Of a stretch of 64,000 bases of DNA, positions 1 through 8,980 are shown in pieces. The stretch is taken from contig CANLOW010000008.1 in NCBI GenBank assembly GCA_947493035.1, positions 60,530-124,529 of the forward strand, written 5' to 3'. A program made the position numbers and the translations under genes. The notes below the pieces were generated by a model that worked only from the letters and a program-made list of their open reading frames with translations, did not search any database and was not told the origin of the DNA. How positions within the stretch are numbered: the stretch's first letter is position 1; every line of letters begins with the position of its first letter. This DNA comes from an uncultured Aquimarina sp. GTDB taxonomy: Bacteria > Bacteroidota > Bacteroidia > Flavobacteriales > Flavobacteriaceae.

Positions 1-285
1 TGTTTATCAAATTTCACATATAGATAAACAAAAAAGAAAATCTTTAACTTTTTTAACAAGAGGTTAAGTATTGAAATAATAAGATTACATATTGTTGAAA
101 ATAAAGTGTTTAGGGTTATTTGGTTTTGAGTGGGTTAGATCATTACTTTTTGATGGCTCTTGAGATAGCTTTGCAATAAAATATTTCAAAATTTATGAGA
201 AAATAATACGTCTGGCTAACGGGTTTCCATAAATTTAATACAATCAATATATAAGGTTTTAGTAGAGAAGAAATTTTGAATAAAT
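1..285. other. Intergenic DNA at window edge with one hairpin
   Basis: No gene is visible here. The first 30 bases form an 8-bp inverted repeat (TGTTTATC at 1-8, GATAAACA at 23-30) that could be the terminator of a gene lying outside the window. The rest is AT-rich leader DNA before the lipoprotein gene starting at 286; I found no clear TAnnTTTG promoter element in it. Confidence 0.4.
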
Positions 286-2262
286 ATGAAAGTATCAGTT
301 TACAGCTTAATAATTTTATTAGCTATTTTATTTGCTAATTGTAATGATGTAGAAGATCGTCGTGAAGATGTTGTTAAAGATGACGATAAAAAAGAAATAG
401 TCAACAAGGAGGTCCCTAAGCCTGTAGAAACAATTAATTGTGACTTTAACTTAACGATGCTTAAAGTCGGGGAAGAAAAAAATATCGACTGTATTATCGA
501 TTTGAAAGGTAATACTATTAACCTCGCTAACAATGTAATTTTAAGTTATGCTAATGGAGGAGATATAATTAATGGGAGTATTAATTTTTCAGGGGATAAA
601 AGTAAGATTGATGGAAGACTTTTAAATTCAACATTATCAATTAATGGAGAGGTTAGTCTTTTAGAAGATGTATTTGTATTTAACCCATCTAGATGGGGGA
701 ATATCGTAGAAGGAAAAGTAAACTATGAAGTTGCTCTTGAAAATACTAAAGAGTTCGAACAGTTAATGTTTCGTATTAGTGATATCGGAGGGGAAACTTT
801 TGAAGTAGATCAATTTGATGCTTTCTTTGAAATAGCAACGGTTACAAGTACAACAAGTGATCAGAATTTTAGGACTACCAAAGAAGCAATTAATTTGCCG
901 TCTAATTTTCATTTAAAAATGTCTAGTAACACATATATAAGAATGTTTAATTCTATAACTGACGCTACTAACGGTTCTTTAATGGCTGTGAGAGATGTTG
1001 ATAATGTGAAAATTTCTGGGGGTAATCTTATAGGTGATGCATTAGAAAGAAAGTATAAAAGTGATAGTCCAGGAGAGGAAGGTGCACTATTGTTTTCTAT
1101 TCATGCATCCCGTAATATTGAAGTAGATAATGTTCATTTTGAATACGGGTCTGCTGGTGGAATAACCATATTTTCTTTAGGGTTTCCTTTCAATACGGAC
1201 TATAACCCCACGGATGGTGTAGTTATTAAAAATTCAACTTTTGAAAATTTGAGACGTATGTCTACATCAGTAACTGATGGAAAGAATATAAAAATTATAG
1301 GTAATCGATATGTCAATACCGGTCAGCCTGTAGTTGAAGGCGATAATGGAGGTAATGTTGGGTATGCAATTAATTTAGAAACTTTTAGAAGAAGAGATGA
1401 AAATGGTGAATTATTAGAATTTCAAAGATTGAAAGGAGTAGAGATTAGGGATAATGTAGAGGAAAACAGCCGAATAGGTTTTTTGTTGGTATTGGGTTCT
1501 AGTGACGTGATAGCCGAAAATAACACTGCAGAGACTAGGATGTCATTTAACTTTAGTAATGGTGTAAGAGTTTTGAATAACAAGTTTATTGGAAGAAAAT
1601 TAGCTAAAGAAAAATTTGCCATTTTTGGAGCAGGAGAGAGCAGTGAGTTTACTTTTGATAATGAAATAAGTGGGAATCGTATCACTGGTAATTACGGAAC
1701 AGGAATTAGTTTATTAACTCAAAAATGTAAGGTTTTTGAGAATATAATTAAGAACAGTGAAGTAGGAATACAATTAATCACTTCCAAGGAAGTTGAAATT
1801 AGTGATAATATACTTGATGTTAATAATATTGGTATTCTTTCTAATTTGACTTTTATAGATAAGGTTTCTATAATTGAGAATATTATAGAGTCAAAAGGTT
1901 TTTATCTGAAGTTGACAAGTGTAAATCAAGAAGTAGCACATAATAATTTTCAAATTGATTTAGAGCGAAATCAATTTGTTAATGATGCAAGCATTACAAT
2001 ATCAAATGTAAATGGATTAAACTTAAATAATAATGAAATTGAAGGGGGTATAAATTTGTCTACAGCTTCTAGTGTTAATATTACTTCTAATATTATAAAA
2101 CCTAATGAGTCTAACGGGATATCTATAAGTGGATCTTATTCTGATACAAGCATTTTAGGTAACAAAATTTTTGAACCTACTGGTGCAGATAGATTTGAAT
2201 GTATAAACAATACCTTAGAAGTCTCTTCAGGCATTACAATACTTAATAATGTTTGCAACTGA
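286..2262 (+). CDS. Right-handed parallel beta-helix repeat lipoprotein
   Basis: A 658-residue predicted surface or periplasmic lipoprotein. Residues 1-19 are a lipoprotein signal peptide ending in the lipobox LFANC, so Cys19 would be lipidated; an acidic Asp/Glu/Lys linker follows. From about residue 230 to the end the protein is made of short repeats rich in Asn, Ile and Gly (such as NNEIEGG, ISDNILDVNNIGI, ISGNRITGNYGTGI), the pattern of pectate-lyase-like right-handed beta-helices. Such folds occur in polysaccharide lyases, epimerases and adhesins. I cannot identify catalytic residues, so no substrate is assigned. There is no T9SS C-terminal domain. The gene is monocistronic and convergent with the next one. 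Confidence 0.75.
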   Translation: MKVSVYSLIILLAILFANCNDVEDRREDVVKDDDKKEIVNKEVPKPVETINCDFNLTMLKVGEEKNIDCIIDLKGNTINLANNVILSYANGGDIINGSINFSGDKSKIDGRLLNSTLSINGEVSLLEDVFVFNPSRWGNIVEGKVNYEVALENTKEFEQLMFRISDIGGETFEVDQFDAFFEIATVTSTTSDQNFRTTKEAINLPSNFHLKMSSNTYIRMFNSITDATNGSLMAVRDVDNVKISGGNLIGDALERKYKSDSPGEEGALLFSIHASRNIEVDNVHFEYGSAGGITIFSLGFPFNTDYNPTDGVVIKNSTFENLRRMSTSVTDGKNIKIIGNRYVNTGQPVVEGDNGGNVGYAINLETFRRRDENGELLEFQRLKGVEIRDNVEENSRIGFLLVLGSSDVIAENNTAETRMSFNFSNGVRVLNNKFIGRKLAKEKFAIFGAGESSEFTFDNEISGNRITGNYGTGISLLTQKCKVFENIIKNSEVGIQLITSKEVEISDNILDVNNIGILSNLTFIDKVSIIENIIESKGFYLKLTSVNQEVAHNNFQIDLERNQFVNDASITISNVNGLNLNNNEIEGGINLSTASSVNITSNIIKPNESNGISISGSYSDTSILGNKIFEPTGADRFECINNTLEVSSGITILNNVCN

Positions 2263-2373
2263 ATTAAAATAAGCAAATTCACATGTTATTTTTGAGTTGC
2301 AGTTAGTAGTAGTAGATTAAATCTCAATTAGATCTTTTGGTTTTAGAAATGAATAAGAGATAGTTAAAATTAA

Positions 2374-2405
2374 TAAGCCTCACTGTTTTTAAATAGCGAG
2401 GCTTA
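2374..2405. terminator. Bidirectional hairpin between convergent genes
   Basis: Inverted repeat TAAGCCTC (2374-2381) and GAGGCTTA (2398-2405) with a 16-nt loop. It lies between the convergent genes ending at 2262 and 2533 and could stop transcription from both sides, although neither side has a strong T run. Confidence 0.45.
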
Positions 2406-2532
2406 ATAGTTAGGTAATTACGTGTTTTTAGATTCTTTTGATTAAAATAAATACATTTAAATAGGTATTTGTTAGTAACTAACTATTTGAAAGATTCAAT
2501 ATTTGAATTCAGTATACTGATTTAGTAAGACT

Positions 2533-3273
2533 CTAGTCTTTAATTATTTTAAAGGTTTCAGTAGCGGTACTATCTTGTATAGTTATGAAATACATCCCAG
2601 AAGAAAAACTTTCTAAGTTGATGCTTTCAGTATTGTTAGTAGTTAACAATAATTTGCCATAAATATCGAATACTTGTACCTGTTCAATATTCTTTACAAA
2701 TTCTACATATCCTTCAGTCGGGTTAGGACTAGCTAGATAAGTAGGTGAATTTTCTAAGACTTCAGTAGCAGATAATGTCCCCCCTAGAGTAACTGTTAGT
2801 TCAAGAGGAATGACAGATGCATCAACAGTTCCCACTCCAGTGTTTTTCATGCGTAGCCTATACGTTGTCTCAGGAGGTAATTCTGATGATAATACTGATG
2901 GCATTCTAACATTAAAAATTACTCTGCTTGTGCCGTTAAAAATTTGTGTCATATTACTTTGAAATATAATTTTTTGCTCAGGTACATCATTAGGGTTGTT
3001 AACGTTGCTTTCATTTACCTCATGCACTTGTAACATGACTTCTGCAAAATTTATCATAAAGAATTCCCCGTTAATTTCAACATCAGGGATGTTTGCAAAA
3101 AATGTTATGTCAAAGGCCATAACTTCGTTAGGTTCTCCTTCTAAAGTTGTAGCTTCTGAGAAAGAGGTTGATATTTCTCCATTAGGACCTGTTGTGGTAT
3201 TTCCTTGAGCTATAGCTGTTACAGATAGTAAAGCTAATAAGTAATTGAATATATGTCGATAAAATGTTTTCAT
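2533..3273 (-). CDS. Secreted protein with T9SS type A sorting domain
   Basis: A 246-residue secreted protein. An N-terminal signal peptide (about residues 1-22, ending AIAQG) is followed by a beta-rich domain of unknown function (about 30-165). The last 70 residues form a type IX secretion C-terminal domain: SPNPTEGYVEF, then VFDIYGKLL, then the SGMYFI motif and a final KIIKD. This domain directs export across the outer membrane by the Por machinery. It starts 18 bp after the Big_2 protein gene on the same strand, so the two are probably one operon and may act at the surface together. The function of the mature part is not recognised. Confidence 0.8.
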   Translation of the reverse strand: MKTFYRHIFNYLLALLSVTAIAQGNTTTGPNGEISTSFSEATTLEGEPNEVMAFDITFFANIPDVEINGEFFMINFAEVMLQVHEVNESNVNNPNDVPEQKIIFQSNMTQIFNGTSRVIFNVRMPSVLSSELPPETTYRLRMKNTGVGTVDASVIPLELTVTLGGTLSATEVLENSPTYLASPNPTEGYVEFVKNIEQVQVFDIYGKLLLTTNNTESINLESFSSGMYFITIQDSTATETFKIIKD

Positions 3274-3291
3274 TTCGATTAAGTTTTAATT

Positions 3292-5703
3292 TTAAAATCT
3301 ACCAAAAGAGGTATTTCCTGCTGTAGATAAGTTCTTTTCCCTATCGCTTCTGCTATTTCCGTTTACGATTTTAATTTTAGATGTATCATTACCGCTTAAA
3401 ATAGGTGCGGTTTCGTCTTGTATAATTCGTGCTCTAAACGAAATGAAGCCATTACTAGGTAACCTAAGAGAGCGGTTTATGTTTACGGTTGTTTCACCGT
3501 CATATTCTAAAACCCATCTTTGAGTATTTCCACTAGGGAAAGATCTTTGAGGAGAAGCTTCTAAAATAACTCGACCTTTAGAGGTGAAAACATCTAACCC
3601 ACCTCTAATAGTATTTCTAGTGAATTCTTGCCCGGTAGCTTCTATTTGAATGGTCACATTTTTACTAGGAATACCAAAATAGTCACCATTTACATCCCAA
3701 AGAGAAGGAGAAGCGAAAATGCGTACACTTTGTCTACTAGATACATTAGGGTTAGATACAGAGGTAACAACGATATTAGTTAGTCCTTGTCTTCTTCCTT
3801 CGACTAATCCATTGTTATTAACGACAGCTCTTGCAGGTATACTAGTATCCATATTTACATTGGACCAAGTAATATTTTTGTTAGTAGCATTGGCAGGAAA
3901 TACAGTTGCAGATAGTTGAAGTGTTTCATTTGTTCCTAATATAGCCTGTGCAGCAGTAATTGGAGCAATTTCAATTCGTTCTACGGGTATAAAAGGGTCT
4001 TTTACAGTTACTGTTGCAGTATTAGAAACTCCAGGTTTTGCGGTAGAGGAAACGGTGATAATTGCATTCCCAGGGCCAATAGCCTTTACCGTTCCGCTTG
4101 AGCTTACAGTAGCCACATTTGCATTACTAGATCTCCATGTTACATTAGTGTCAAATGCTCCTGATGGTAAAACATTAGCTGTTAATGTACGATCTTCACC
4201 TATTTCTAAACTTAGTGTTTTAGGGGTTAAATTTACACTTTGGATATCTTCTCTTATGGATAGCGTGATAGAATCATCTATAGGGAAAATGTCTGACGAA
4301 GCAGTGATGTTAACTTCTCCTACTGCAACAGGTGTTATTAAACCATTTTGATTTACAGTGGCAATATTAGGTGCGCTAGACGACCAAGTTATATTTTGAT
4401 TCGTGGCATTACTTGGGGAAAATTCTATCCCCAACACTTGTGGGTCACCAATAAGTAAAACACTTTGAGGTTCTTCTATTTCTATGTTTTCTAATACAAT
4501 GATATTATCTGAATTATCAACCTCTATAGGTATTGAAGTGCTGAAGCCATTGTTGTCAAAAACGATAAGATTTGTAGTTCCGATACTAAGCCCAGTAATT
4601 GTTAAGGTTTCTTGATTAAAATTAGCTACAGATGTATTTTCAATTTCGAATCTAAAATTATCAAGAGAAAGACCGTTTAAGGGAGTTACTATAAGTTCTT
4701 CAGCTATGTTTATTGTTTTTTTATTGGTATCTAAAAAAGCTGAAAAATCTGTTGGAAATCTAAAGATAGCTTCTCCAGCGACATCAGAATTAGTGGAGCT
4801 GATTCTAATGCGTATATAACTACCATCTACAGTAGGGAATATATTTAAAAAACCTCTAGATAGTATACCATTGCTATTATTTGAAGTTTGAATTCTTAGT
4901 TCAGCATTGCCTTCAATTACAGTGAACTCTACATCATTAAGGTTAGCTTCTATAGGTTCTACATCAATAAGAAATGAACCAGAGTTAAATTCAGAATCAA
5001 AAGATATTGAAGCTTGATTTATATCAAAATCTTCAATCCTAATACTTTCTATAGGTATATTGTTGGGGGTTACATGTACAATTCGACTTGCAGAAAAAAT
5101 ATTTCCATTAAAGGTTACAGTATAAGTAAAGATGTAATCACCAGCAATAGTGTTGTCATAACCTCCTTGATCAATAACTATTTGATCATCGATATTACCT
5201 GTACTGCTATTAGCTGTAGAGCCAGGGTCATTAAATGGTGTTCCTACTTTAACGAAGAACTCTTCAGGGCCATTAAGAGTTATGATGACTTCTCGAGAAC
5301 TAATTAGATATATAGCAGTGTCTATTATACGATCATCATTGTCTAATAATTCAACGATAATGACCGAACTGCCTACTTTTTGGGTTGTAAAAAAGATTGA
5401 ATGACTAAAAGAAGATAGTGCTATCGGCGCTGTAATAGATGCTCCGCCACTTGTTTCATTTATTGTGACAAAATTATTATCTAATAATCGGTAATTTATT
5501 TTGAAATCACTTGGATTTTCTGAATCACTAGTATTAATAATTCGAATAGGAATCGTTTGATTTTCTTGGTTTAGAACAGTTTCAAGTCGGAAAGTATGAA
5601 ATGATAATGTAGCCTGAGAGTTTTGGGCATGTAGTTGAATACAATTAATCCAAAAAAGAACTAATAAAAACTTTATTAGTAATGGGGGTGTGTTCTTTTT
5701 CAT
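3292..5703 (-). CDS. Multi-domain Ig-like (DUF5011 and Big_2) surface protein
   Basis: An 803-residue secreted protein with a signal peptide ending near QLHAQ. Around residues 144-212 is a DUF5011-like Ig domain (GTPFNDPGSTA, then GDYIFTYTVT). Three Big_2 domains follow at roughly 400-482, 484-566 and 573-662, each showing the family pattern of a W(S/R)SS or TWSN strand followed by G-L/T and a VT or IT strand. The last 140 residues are a further beta-rich region without a T9SS signature. Big_2 arrays usually act as spacer or adhesive rods. It is first in an operon with the T9SS protein downstream and has a good promoter just upstream. Ligand unknown. Confidence 0.75.
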   Translation of the reverse strand: MKKNTPPLLIKFLLVLFWINCIQLHAQNSQATLSFHTFRLETVLNQENQTIPIRIINTSDSENPSDFKINYRLLDNNFVTINETSGGASITAPIALSSFSHSIFFTTQKVGSSVIIVELLDNDDRIIDTAIYLISSREVIITLNGPEEFFVKVGTPFNDPGSTANSSTGNIDDQIVIDQGGYDNTIAGDYIFTYTVTFNGNIFSASRIVHVTPNNIPIESIRIEDFDINQASISFDSEFNSGSFLIDVEPIEANLNDVEFTVIEGNAELRIQTSNNSNGILSRGFLNIFPTVDGSYIRIRISSTNSDVAGEAIFRFPTDFSAFLDTNKKTINIAEELIVTPLNGLSLDNFRFEIENTSVANFNQETLTITGLSIGTTNLIVFDNNGFSTSIPIEVDNSDNIIVLENIEIEEPQSVLLIGDPQVLGIEFSPSNATNQNITWSSSAPNIATVNQNGLITPVAVGEVNITASSDIFPIDDSITLSIREDIQSVNLTPKTLSLEIGEDRTLTANVLPSGAFDTNVTWRSSNANVATVSSSGTVKAIGPGNAIITVSSTAKPGVSNTATVTVKDPFIPVERIEIAPITAAQAILGTNETLQLSATVFPANATNKNITWSNVNMDTSIPARAVVNNNGLVEGRRQGLTNIVVTSVSNPNVSSRQSVRIFASPSLWDVNGDYFGIPSKNVTIQIEATGQEFTRNTIRGGLDVFTSKGRVILEASPQRSFPSGNTQRWVLEYDGETTVNINRSLRLPSNGFISFRARIIQDETAPILSGNDTSKIKIVNGNSRSDREKNLSTAGNTSFGRF

Positions 5704-5726
5704 AAATTTTCAATTGGTTGATTGAT

Positions 5727-5757
5727 CAAACATATTGAAAGCGTAGTCTTATGCAAA
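5727..5757 (-). promoter_or_regulatory. Bacteroidota-type promoter for the Big_2/T9SS operon
   Basis: On the minus strand TTTG (5754-5757) is followed after exactly 19 bp by TATGTTTG (5727-5734). This matches the Bacteroidota vegetative promoter pattern TTTG / TAnnTTTG. The predicted start lies near 5720, leaving about 17 nt of leader before the ATG at 5703. Confidence 0.6.
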
Positions 5758-5961
5758 AGAAAATGGCTGAGAGACTTATATATTTGTTTATATCGCTAAA
5801 TTCTAATTTTAAAGGAAAAAGGATGTTATTTCTTACATTTTAGATGTTAATTATCTTTCAAGAAGAGATTCTTGGGGATAAAGGAATTTTTATTAGCAGT
5901 TATTAGGGTTTTCTTTTGACTTTGTAAGTATGGTACTTAAATGAAATTATTACAAAAAGCA

Positions 5962-5996
5962 AAAGAGCCTGTTTGACAATATCAAACAGGCTCTTT
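5962..5996 (-). terminator. Terminator downstream of thrC
   Basis: A perfect 15-bp stem (arms 5962-5976 and 5982-5996, loop CAATA) flanked by A and T runs, 22 bp after the thrC stop codon. It is symmetric, so it could also work on the plus strand, but thrC is the only gene ending here. Confidence 0.85.
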
Positions 5997-6017
5997 TTAT
6001 TCTTAATGTTAAAAAAA

Positions 6018-7325
6018 TTAATTCTTATAATCGGTATCATTCAATAAATAAGACTTCAATTCGTCATAAGTGCTTATCGAAGTAAATGATTTTTCTTTAT
6101 CCATTACCCCTTGAATTTGTTTTGGGATATCTAAAGTAACATTTAGAGTTTCTTCAACAACATCGCCAAATTTTACAGGGTGCGCTGTTTCTAAGAAAAT
6201 ACCGTATTCATTTTCCGATAGGTCGTATTCTTTTAATCCTAAGTATCCAACAGCTCCATGCGGATCTGCGATATACCCGTTACCTGATTTAATTGCTACC
6301 ATAGCTTCACGAGTTTGGTCGTCGTTGAAACTATATGATGAAAAATCAGATTTTAGGTCTTCGAAATTATTATCAAACAACTGTTGTATTCTAATAAAGT
6401 TACTAGGGTTTCCTACATCCATAGCATTCGAAATTGTTGCTTTCGAAGCTTTTGGTTCGTAGTTTCCTGTTTCTAAATATTTGACAACAGTGTTATTGAC
6501 ATTAACGGCTGCTACAAAATGTTTTACAGGAAGGCCTAATTTATTGGCGACAATACCAGCACAGATGTTTCCGAAATTTCCACTAGGTACAGAAAATACA
6601 ATATCCTTACCTAGTTGTTTCGTTTGCTTGTAAGCAAATAAGAAATAGAACAATTGAGGTAACCAACGTGCTACATTGATAGAATTAGCAGAAGTCAATG
6701 CTCTCTGGTCAGTAATTCCAGCATCTAAAAAAGCAGACTTTACCATGTCTTGGCAATCATCAAAAACACCATCTACGCGAAGTGCCTTAATGTTTTGCCC
6801 AAGTGTCGTTAATTGACGTTCTTGAATATCACTAACTTTTCCATTAGGATATAAAATAACAACATCAACACCTTTTACTCCTAGGAATCCACGTGCAACG
6901 GCTCCTCCAGTATCTCCTGAAGTGGCTACTAATACAGAAACATGTCCTTTGTTATCTTTGTTGAAATAACCAAGACAGCGTGCCATAAAACGTGCTCCTA
7001 CATCCTTAAAAGCCATGGTTGGCCCATGAAATAACTCTAGAGTACCAATATTATCTGTAATAGGCACTACAGGAAATTCAAAACTCAATACATCGGCAAG
7101 AATCTCTTTTAGATCAGCTTCGGGGATTTCATCGCCAACAAATTGCTTAATTGCTTCGTAAGCAATATCAATATTATCCATGTTTTCGATATTCTCGAAA
7201 AATGAAGCTGGTAATGGTGTAATGCTTTCAGGGAAATATAAACCGCGATCAGGAGCAAGTCCTTTTACAACAGCTTCCGCAAATGAAACATTAGGTGCTT
7301 TCTTATTTAGACTATGGAATTGCAT
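6018..7325 (-). CDS. thrC: Threonine synthase
   Basis: A 435-residue PLP enzyme that converts O-phosphohomoserine to threonine, the last step of the pathway. The family motif HGPTMAFKDVGARF contains the PLP-binding lysine (Lys107), and SATSGDTGGA-type phosphate-binding loop residues SGDTG lie at 136-140. Length and the N-terminal pattern (ending in LAPDRGLYFPE) fit the bacterial ThrC type that begins with a Thr_synth_N domain. It is the last gene of the minus-strand threonine locus, 95 bp after the Rid gene; that gap holds 7-bp repeats. A strong terminator follows. Confidence 0.95.
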   Translation of the reverse strand: MQFHSLNKKAPNVSFAEAVVKGLAPDRGLYFPESITPLPASFFENIENMDNIDIAYEAIKQFVGDEIPEADLKEILADVLSFEFPVVPITDNIGTLELFHGPTMAFKDVGARFMARCLGYFNKDNKGHVSVLVATSGDTGGAVARGFLGVKGVDVVILYPNGKVSDIQERQLTTLGQNIKALRVDGVFDDCQDMVKSAFLDAGITDQRALTSANSINVARWLPQLFYFLFAYKQTKQLGKDIVFSVPSGNFGNICAGIVANKLGLPVKHFVAAVNVNNTVVKYLETGNYEPKASKATISNAMDVGNPSNFIRIQQLFDNNFEDLKSDFSSYSFNDDQTREAMVAIKSGNGYIADPHGAVGYLGLKEYDLSENEYGIFLETAHPVKFGDVVEETLNVTLDIPKQIQGVMDKEKSFTSISTYDELKSYLLNDTDYKN

Positions 7326-7337
7326 ATTCTTCTTTTT

Positions 7338-7419
7338 AGAGAAGAGAATATAGAATATAGAATATAGACTAGCGTTGTTTTACTTTTAAGTCTATTCTCT
7401 ATTTTCTATTCTCTATTTT
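7338..7419. repeat. Two inverted arrays of 7-bp repeats
   Basis: Between thrC and the Rid gene there are three perfect AGAATAT heptamers (7345-7365, with degenerate neighbours on each side) and four alternating CTATTCT/CTATTTT heptamers (7392-7419). The second set is close to the reverse complement of the first, so the spacer RNA could fold on itself. The arrays lie in the presumed thrC leader. Confidence 0.7.
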
Positions 7420-7420
7420 C

Positions 7421-7780
7421 TTATGACAATACCGCTGTAAATTCGATTTCAACGAAAATTTCAGGGTCAATTAATTTTGAAACTTCAACCAATACCAAAG
7501 CTGGTTTGATATCTTTAAAATAAGTACCATGTACGCTTCCAATAGTTTCCCATTGAGAAATATCAGTCGTGTAGATACGAGAACGTACAATGTCTTTTAA
7601 CCCACTGCCATTTTCTTCCAATACTTTTTTAACCAATTCGATAATTCCTTTGGTTTGTTCTTCCATAGTTGCACCAGGGCAAGTAGTTCCAGAAACTTCA
7701 ATCGTATTTCCGATTTTTACAGCTCTACAATATCCAAGCTTATCTTCCCAAGGTGATCCAGATGATATGTTTTGTCTCAT
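7421..7780 (-). CDS. Rid family (YjgF/UK114-like) protein, non-canonical subgroup
   Basis: A 119-residue Rid-fold protein. Classical RidA hydrolyses reactive 2-aminoacrylate and 2-aminocrotonate made by threonine and serine dehydratases, using an Arg in a PARxxVEV motif. Here the same place reads PALVLVEV, so that Arg is a Leu. The start (NISSGSPWEDKLGY) and the end (LIDPEIFVEIEFTAVLS) resemble the subgroup often called YjgF-like 6, for which deaminase activity should not be assumed. Its position between thrB and thrC suggests a link to threonine metabolism, but that is inference. The flanking gaps (270 and 95 bp) contain repeats, so cotranscription is not certain. Confidence 0.85.
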   Translation of the reverse strand: MRQNISSGSPWEDKLGYCRAVKIGNTIEVSGTTCPGATMEEQTKGIIELVKKVLEENGSGLKDIVRSRIYTTDISQWETIGSVHGTYFKDIKPALVLVEVSKLIDPEIFVEIEFTAVLS

Positions 7781-7792
7781 TATTTTTATTTT

Positions 7793-7827
7793 AGTATTAA
7801 GTACTTAGTACAAAGTACAAAGACTCA
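7793..7827. repeat. 7-bp repeat array upstream of the Rid gene
   Basis: Five consecutive heptamers beginning with AG: AGTATTA, AGTACTT, AGTACAA, AGTACAA, AGACTCA. They start 13 bp upstream of the Rid start codon. Confidence 0.65.
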
Positions 7828-7848
7828 TCATTTTTATTCTTATTTGCT

Positions 7849-7950
7849 CGTCATCCTCGCGAAGGCGGGGATCTCCTTACTAGAAAATTCTACTTCAACT
7901 TATTTTGAAGCTGCTTTCTTTTTTTGAAGAGACACCGTTCTTCAACGGTG
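7849..7950. repeat. REP-like palindromes in the thrB-rid spacer
   Basis: At 7849-7878 a CGTCATCC...GGGGATCTCC palindrome with a 4-nt loop, a variant of the GTCATYCC...GGRATCTCAT element seen elsewhere in the window (37.4 and 47.3 kb). At 7933-7950 a second small hairpin, CACCGTT/AACGGTG with a CTTC loop, followed by GTGACGG. No gene is visible in the 270-bp spacer. Confidence 0.55.
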
Positions 7951-8050
7951 TGACGGTATTTTAAATTTTGCTTATCAGATGATATTTCTAAATTCTATTA
8001 TCTAACAACAAAGCGGTCTAATCCAGATAATTATTGGGACTAATATCTAA

Positions 8051-8977
8051 CTACTGTAGAATCTTAACCCCTTCCTCATTAATCGGCGCGACATGAATAT
8101 CAAATACGATTCCTGTAGATTCGTAAATGGTTTTCATGCTTTCAGCAACTTTAGTAGCCGTTTCTTTTCCTTTACTTAATGCAAAAATAGAAGGTCCAGA
8201 ACCAGAAATTCCAGCACCTAATGCTCCACTTTCAATGGATGCTTTTTTTACTTCTTCAAATTTAGGAATTAAAATACTACGTAATGGTTCGATGATGACA
8301 TCGGTAAGGCTTCTCCCGATGAGGTCGTAGTCTTCTGTATATAATCCAGCAACTAAACCACCAACATTTCCCCATTGAGTAATCGCATCCTTCAGCGTAA
8401 CATTAGGTTTTACCACTTTACGCGAATCTGCAGTTTTTACTTCAATTTGAGGGTGAATGATCGTCATATACAAGTCTTTTGGAGTGTTTAATTTTAACAC
8501 ATCAAAAGGCTCATAACTTCTAACCAAAGTAAATCCGCCTAAAAGGGCAGGAGCTACATTGTCTGCATGAGCATTGCCACTTGCCAAGCGTTCACCTTCC
8601 ATAGCAAAAGGTACCAGTTGTGCAGGAGTAAATGGATTGCCTAATAATTCATTTACCGCCCAAACAGCACCAGCACTACTCGCAGCGCTACTACCAATAC
8701 CACTTCCGGCTTTGATCTTTTTGTAAATGGCTATTTCGATACCTGTTGTAGTATCGTTTAATGCTTTTAGTTGATGTATTACTGCAACACTAGCTACATT
8801 TTTATCAGCTTCCATAGGAAGATTTGCACCTTCTAACTTTGTAATGCGTACACCAGGAGTATCGGATAGTGAAATAACCATTTCGTCACCAACCCCTTCT
8901 AAACAACATCCAAGCACATCGAAACCACACGAAAGATTCGCAACAGTTGCAGGAGCAAATACTTTTATTGATTTCAT
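8051..8977 (-). CDS. thrB: Homoserine kinase
   Basis: A 308-residue GHMP-family kinase that phosphorylates homoserine with ATP. The GHMP ATP-binding motif GSGIGSSAASSAGA is at residues 91-104, and the C-terminal glycine-rich motif GAGISGSGPSIFAL is near 250. The N-terminal FAPATVANLSCGFD is typical of bacterial ThrB. It follows thrA with a 3-bp gap, so the two are translationally close and surely cotranscribed. Confidence 0.95.
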   Translation of the reverse strand: MKSIKVFAPATVANLSCGFDVLGCCLEGVGDEMVISLSDTPGVRITKLEGANLPMEADKNVASVAVIHQLKALNDTTTGIEIAIYKKIKAGSGIGSSAASSAGAVWAVNELLGNPFTPAQLVPFAMEGERLASGNAHADNVAPALLGGFTLVRSYEPFDVLKLNTPKDLYMTIIHPQIEVKTADSRKVVKPNVTLKDAITQWGNVGGLVAGLYTEDYDLIGRSLTDVIIEPLRSILIPKFEEVKKASIESGALGAGISGSGPSIFALSKGKETATKVAESMKTIYESTGIVFDIHVAPINEEGVKILQ

Positions 8978-8980
8978 ACC

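Noticed and set aside
286..2262. Polysaccharide lyase
   Set aside because: The beta-helix pattern is visible, but no catalytic residues or neighbouring glycan genes support a specific enzyme.
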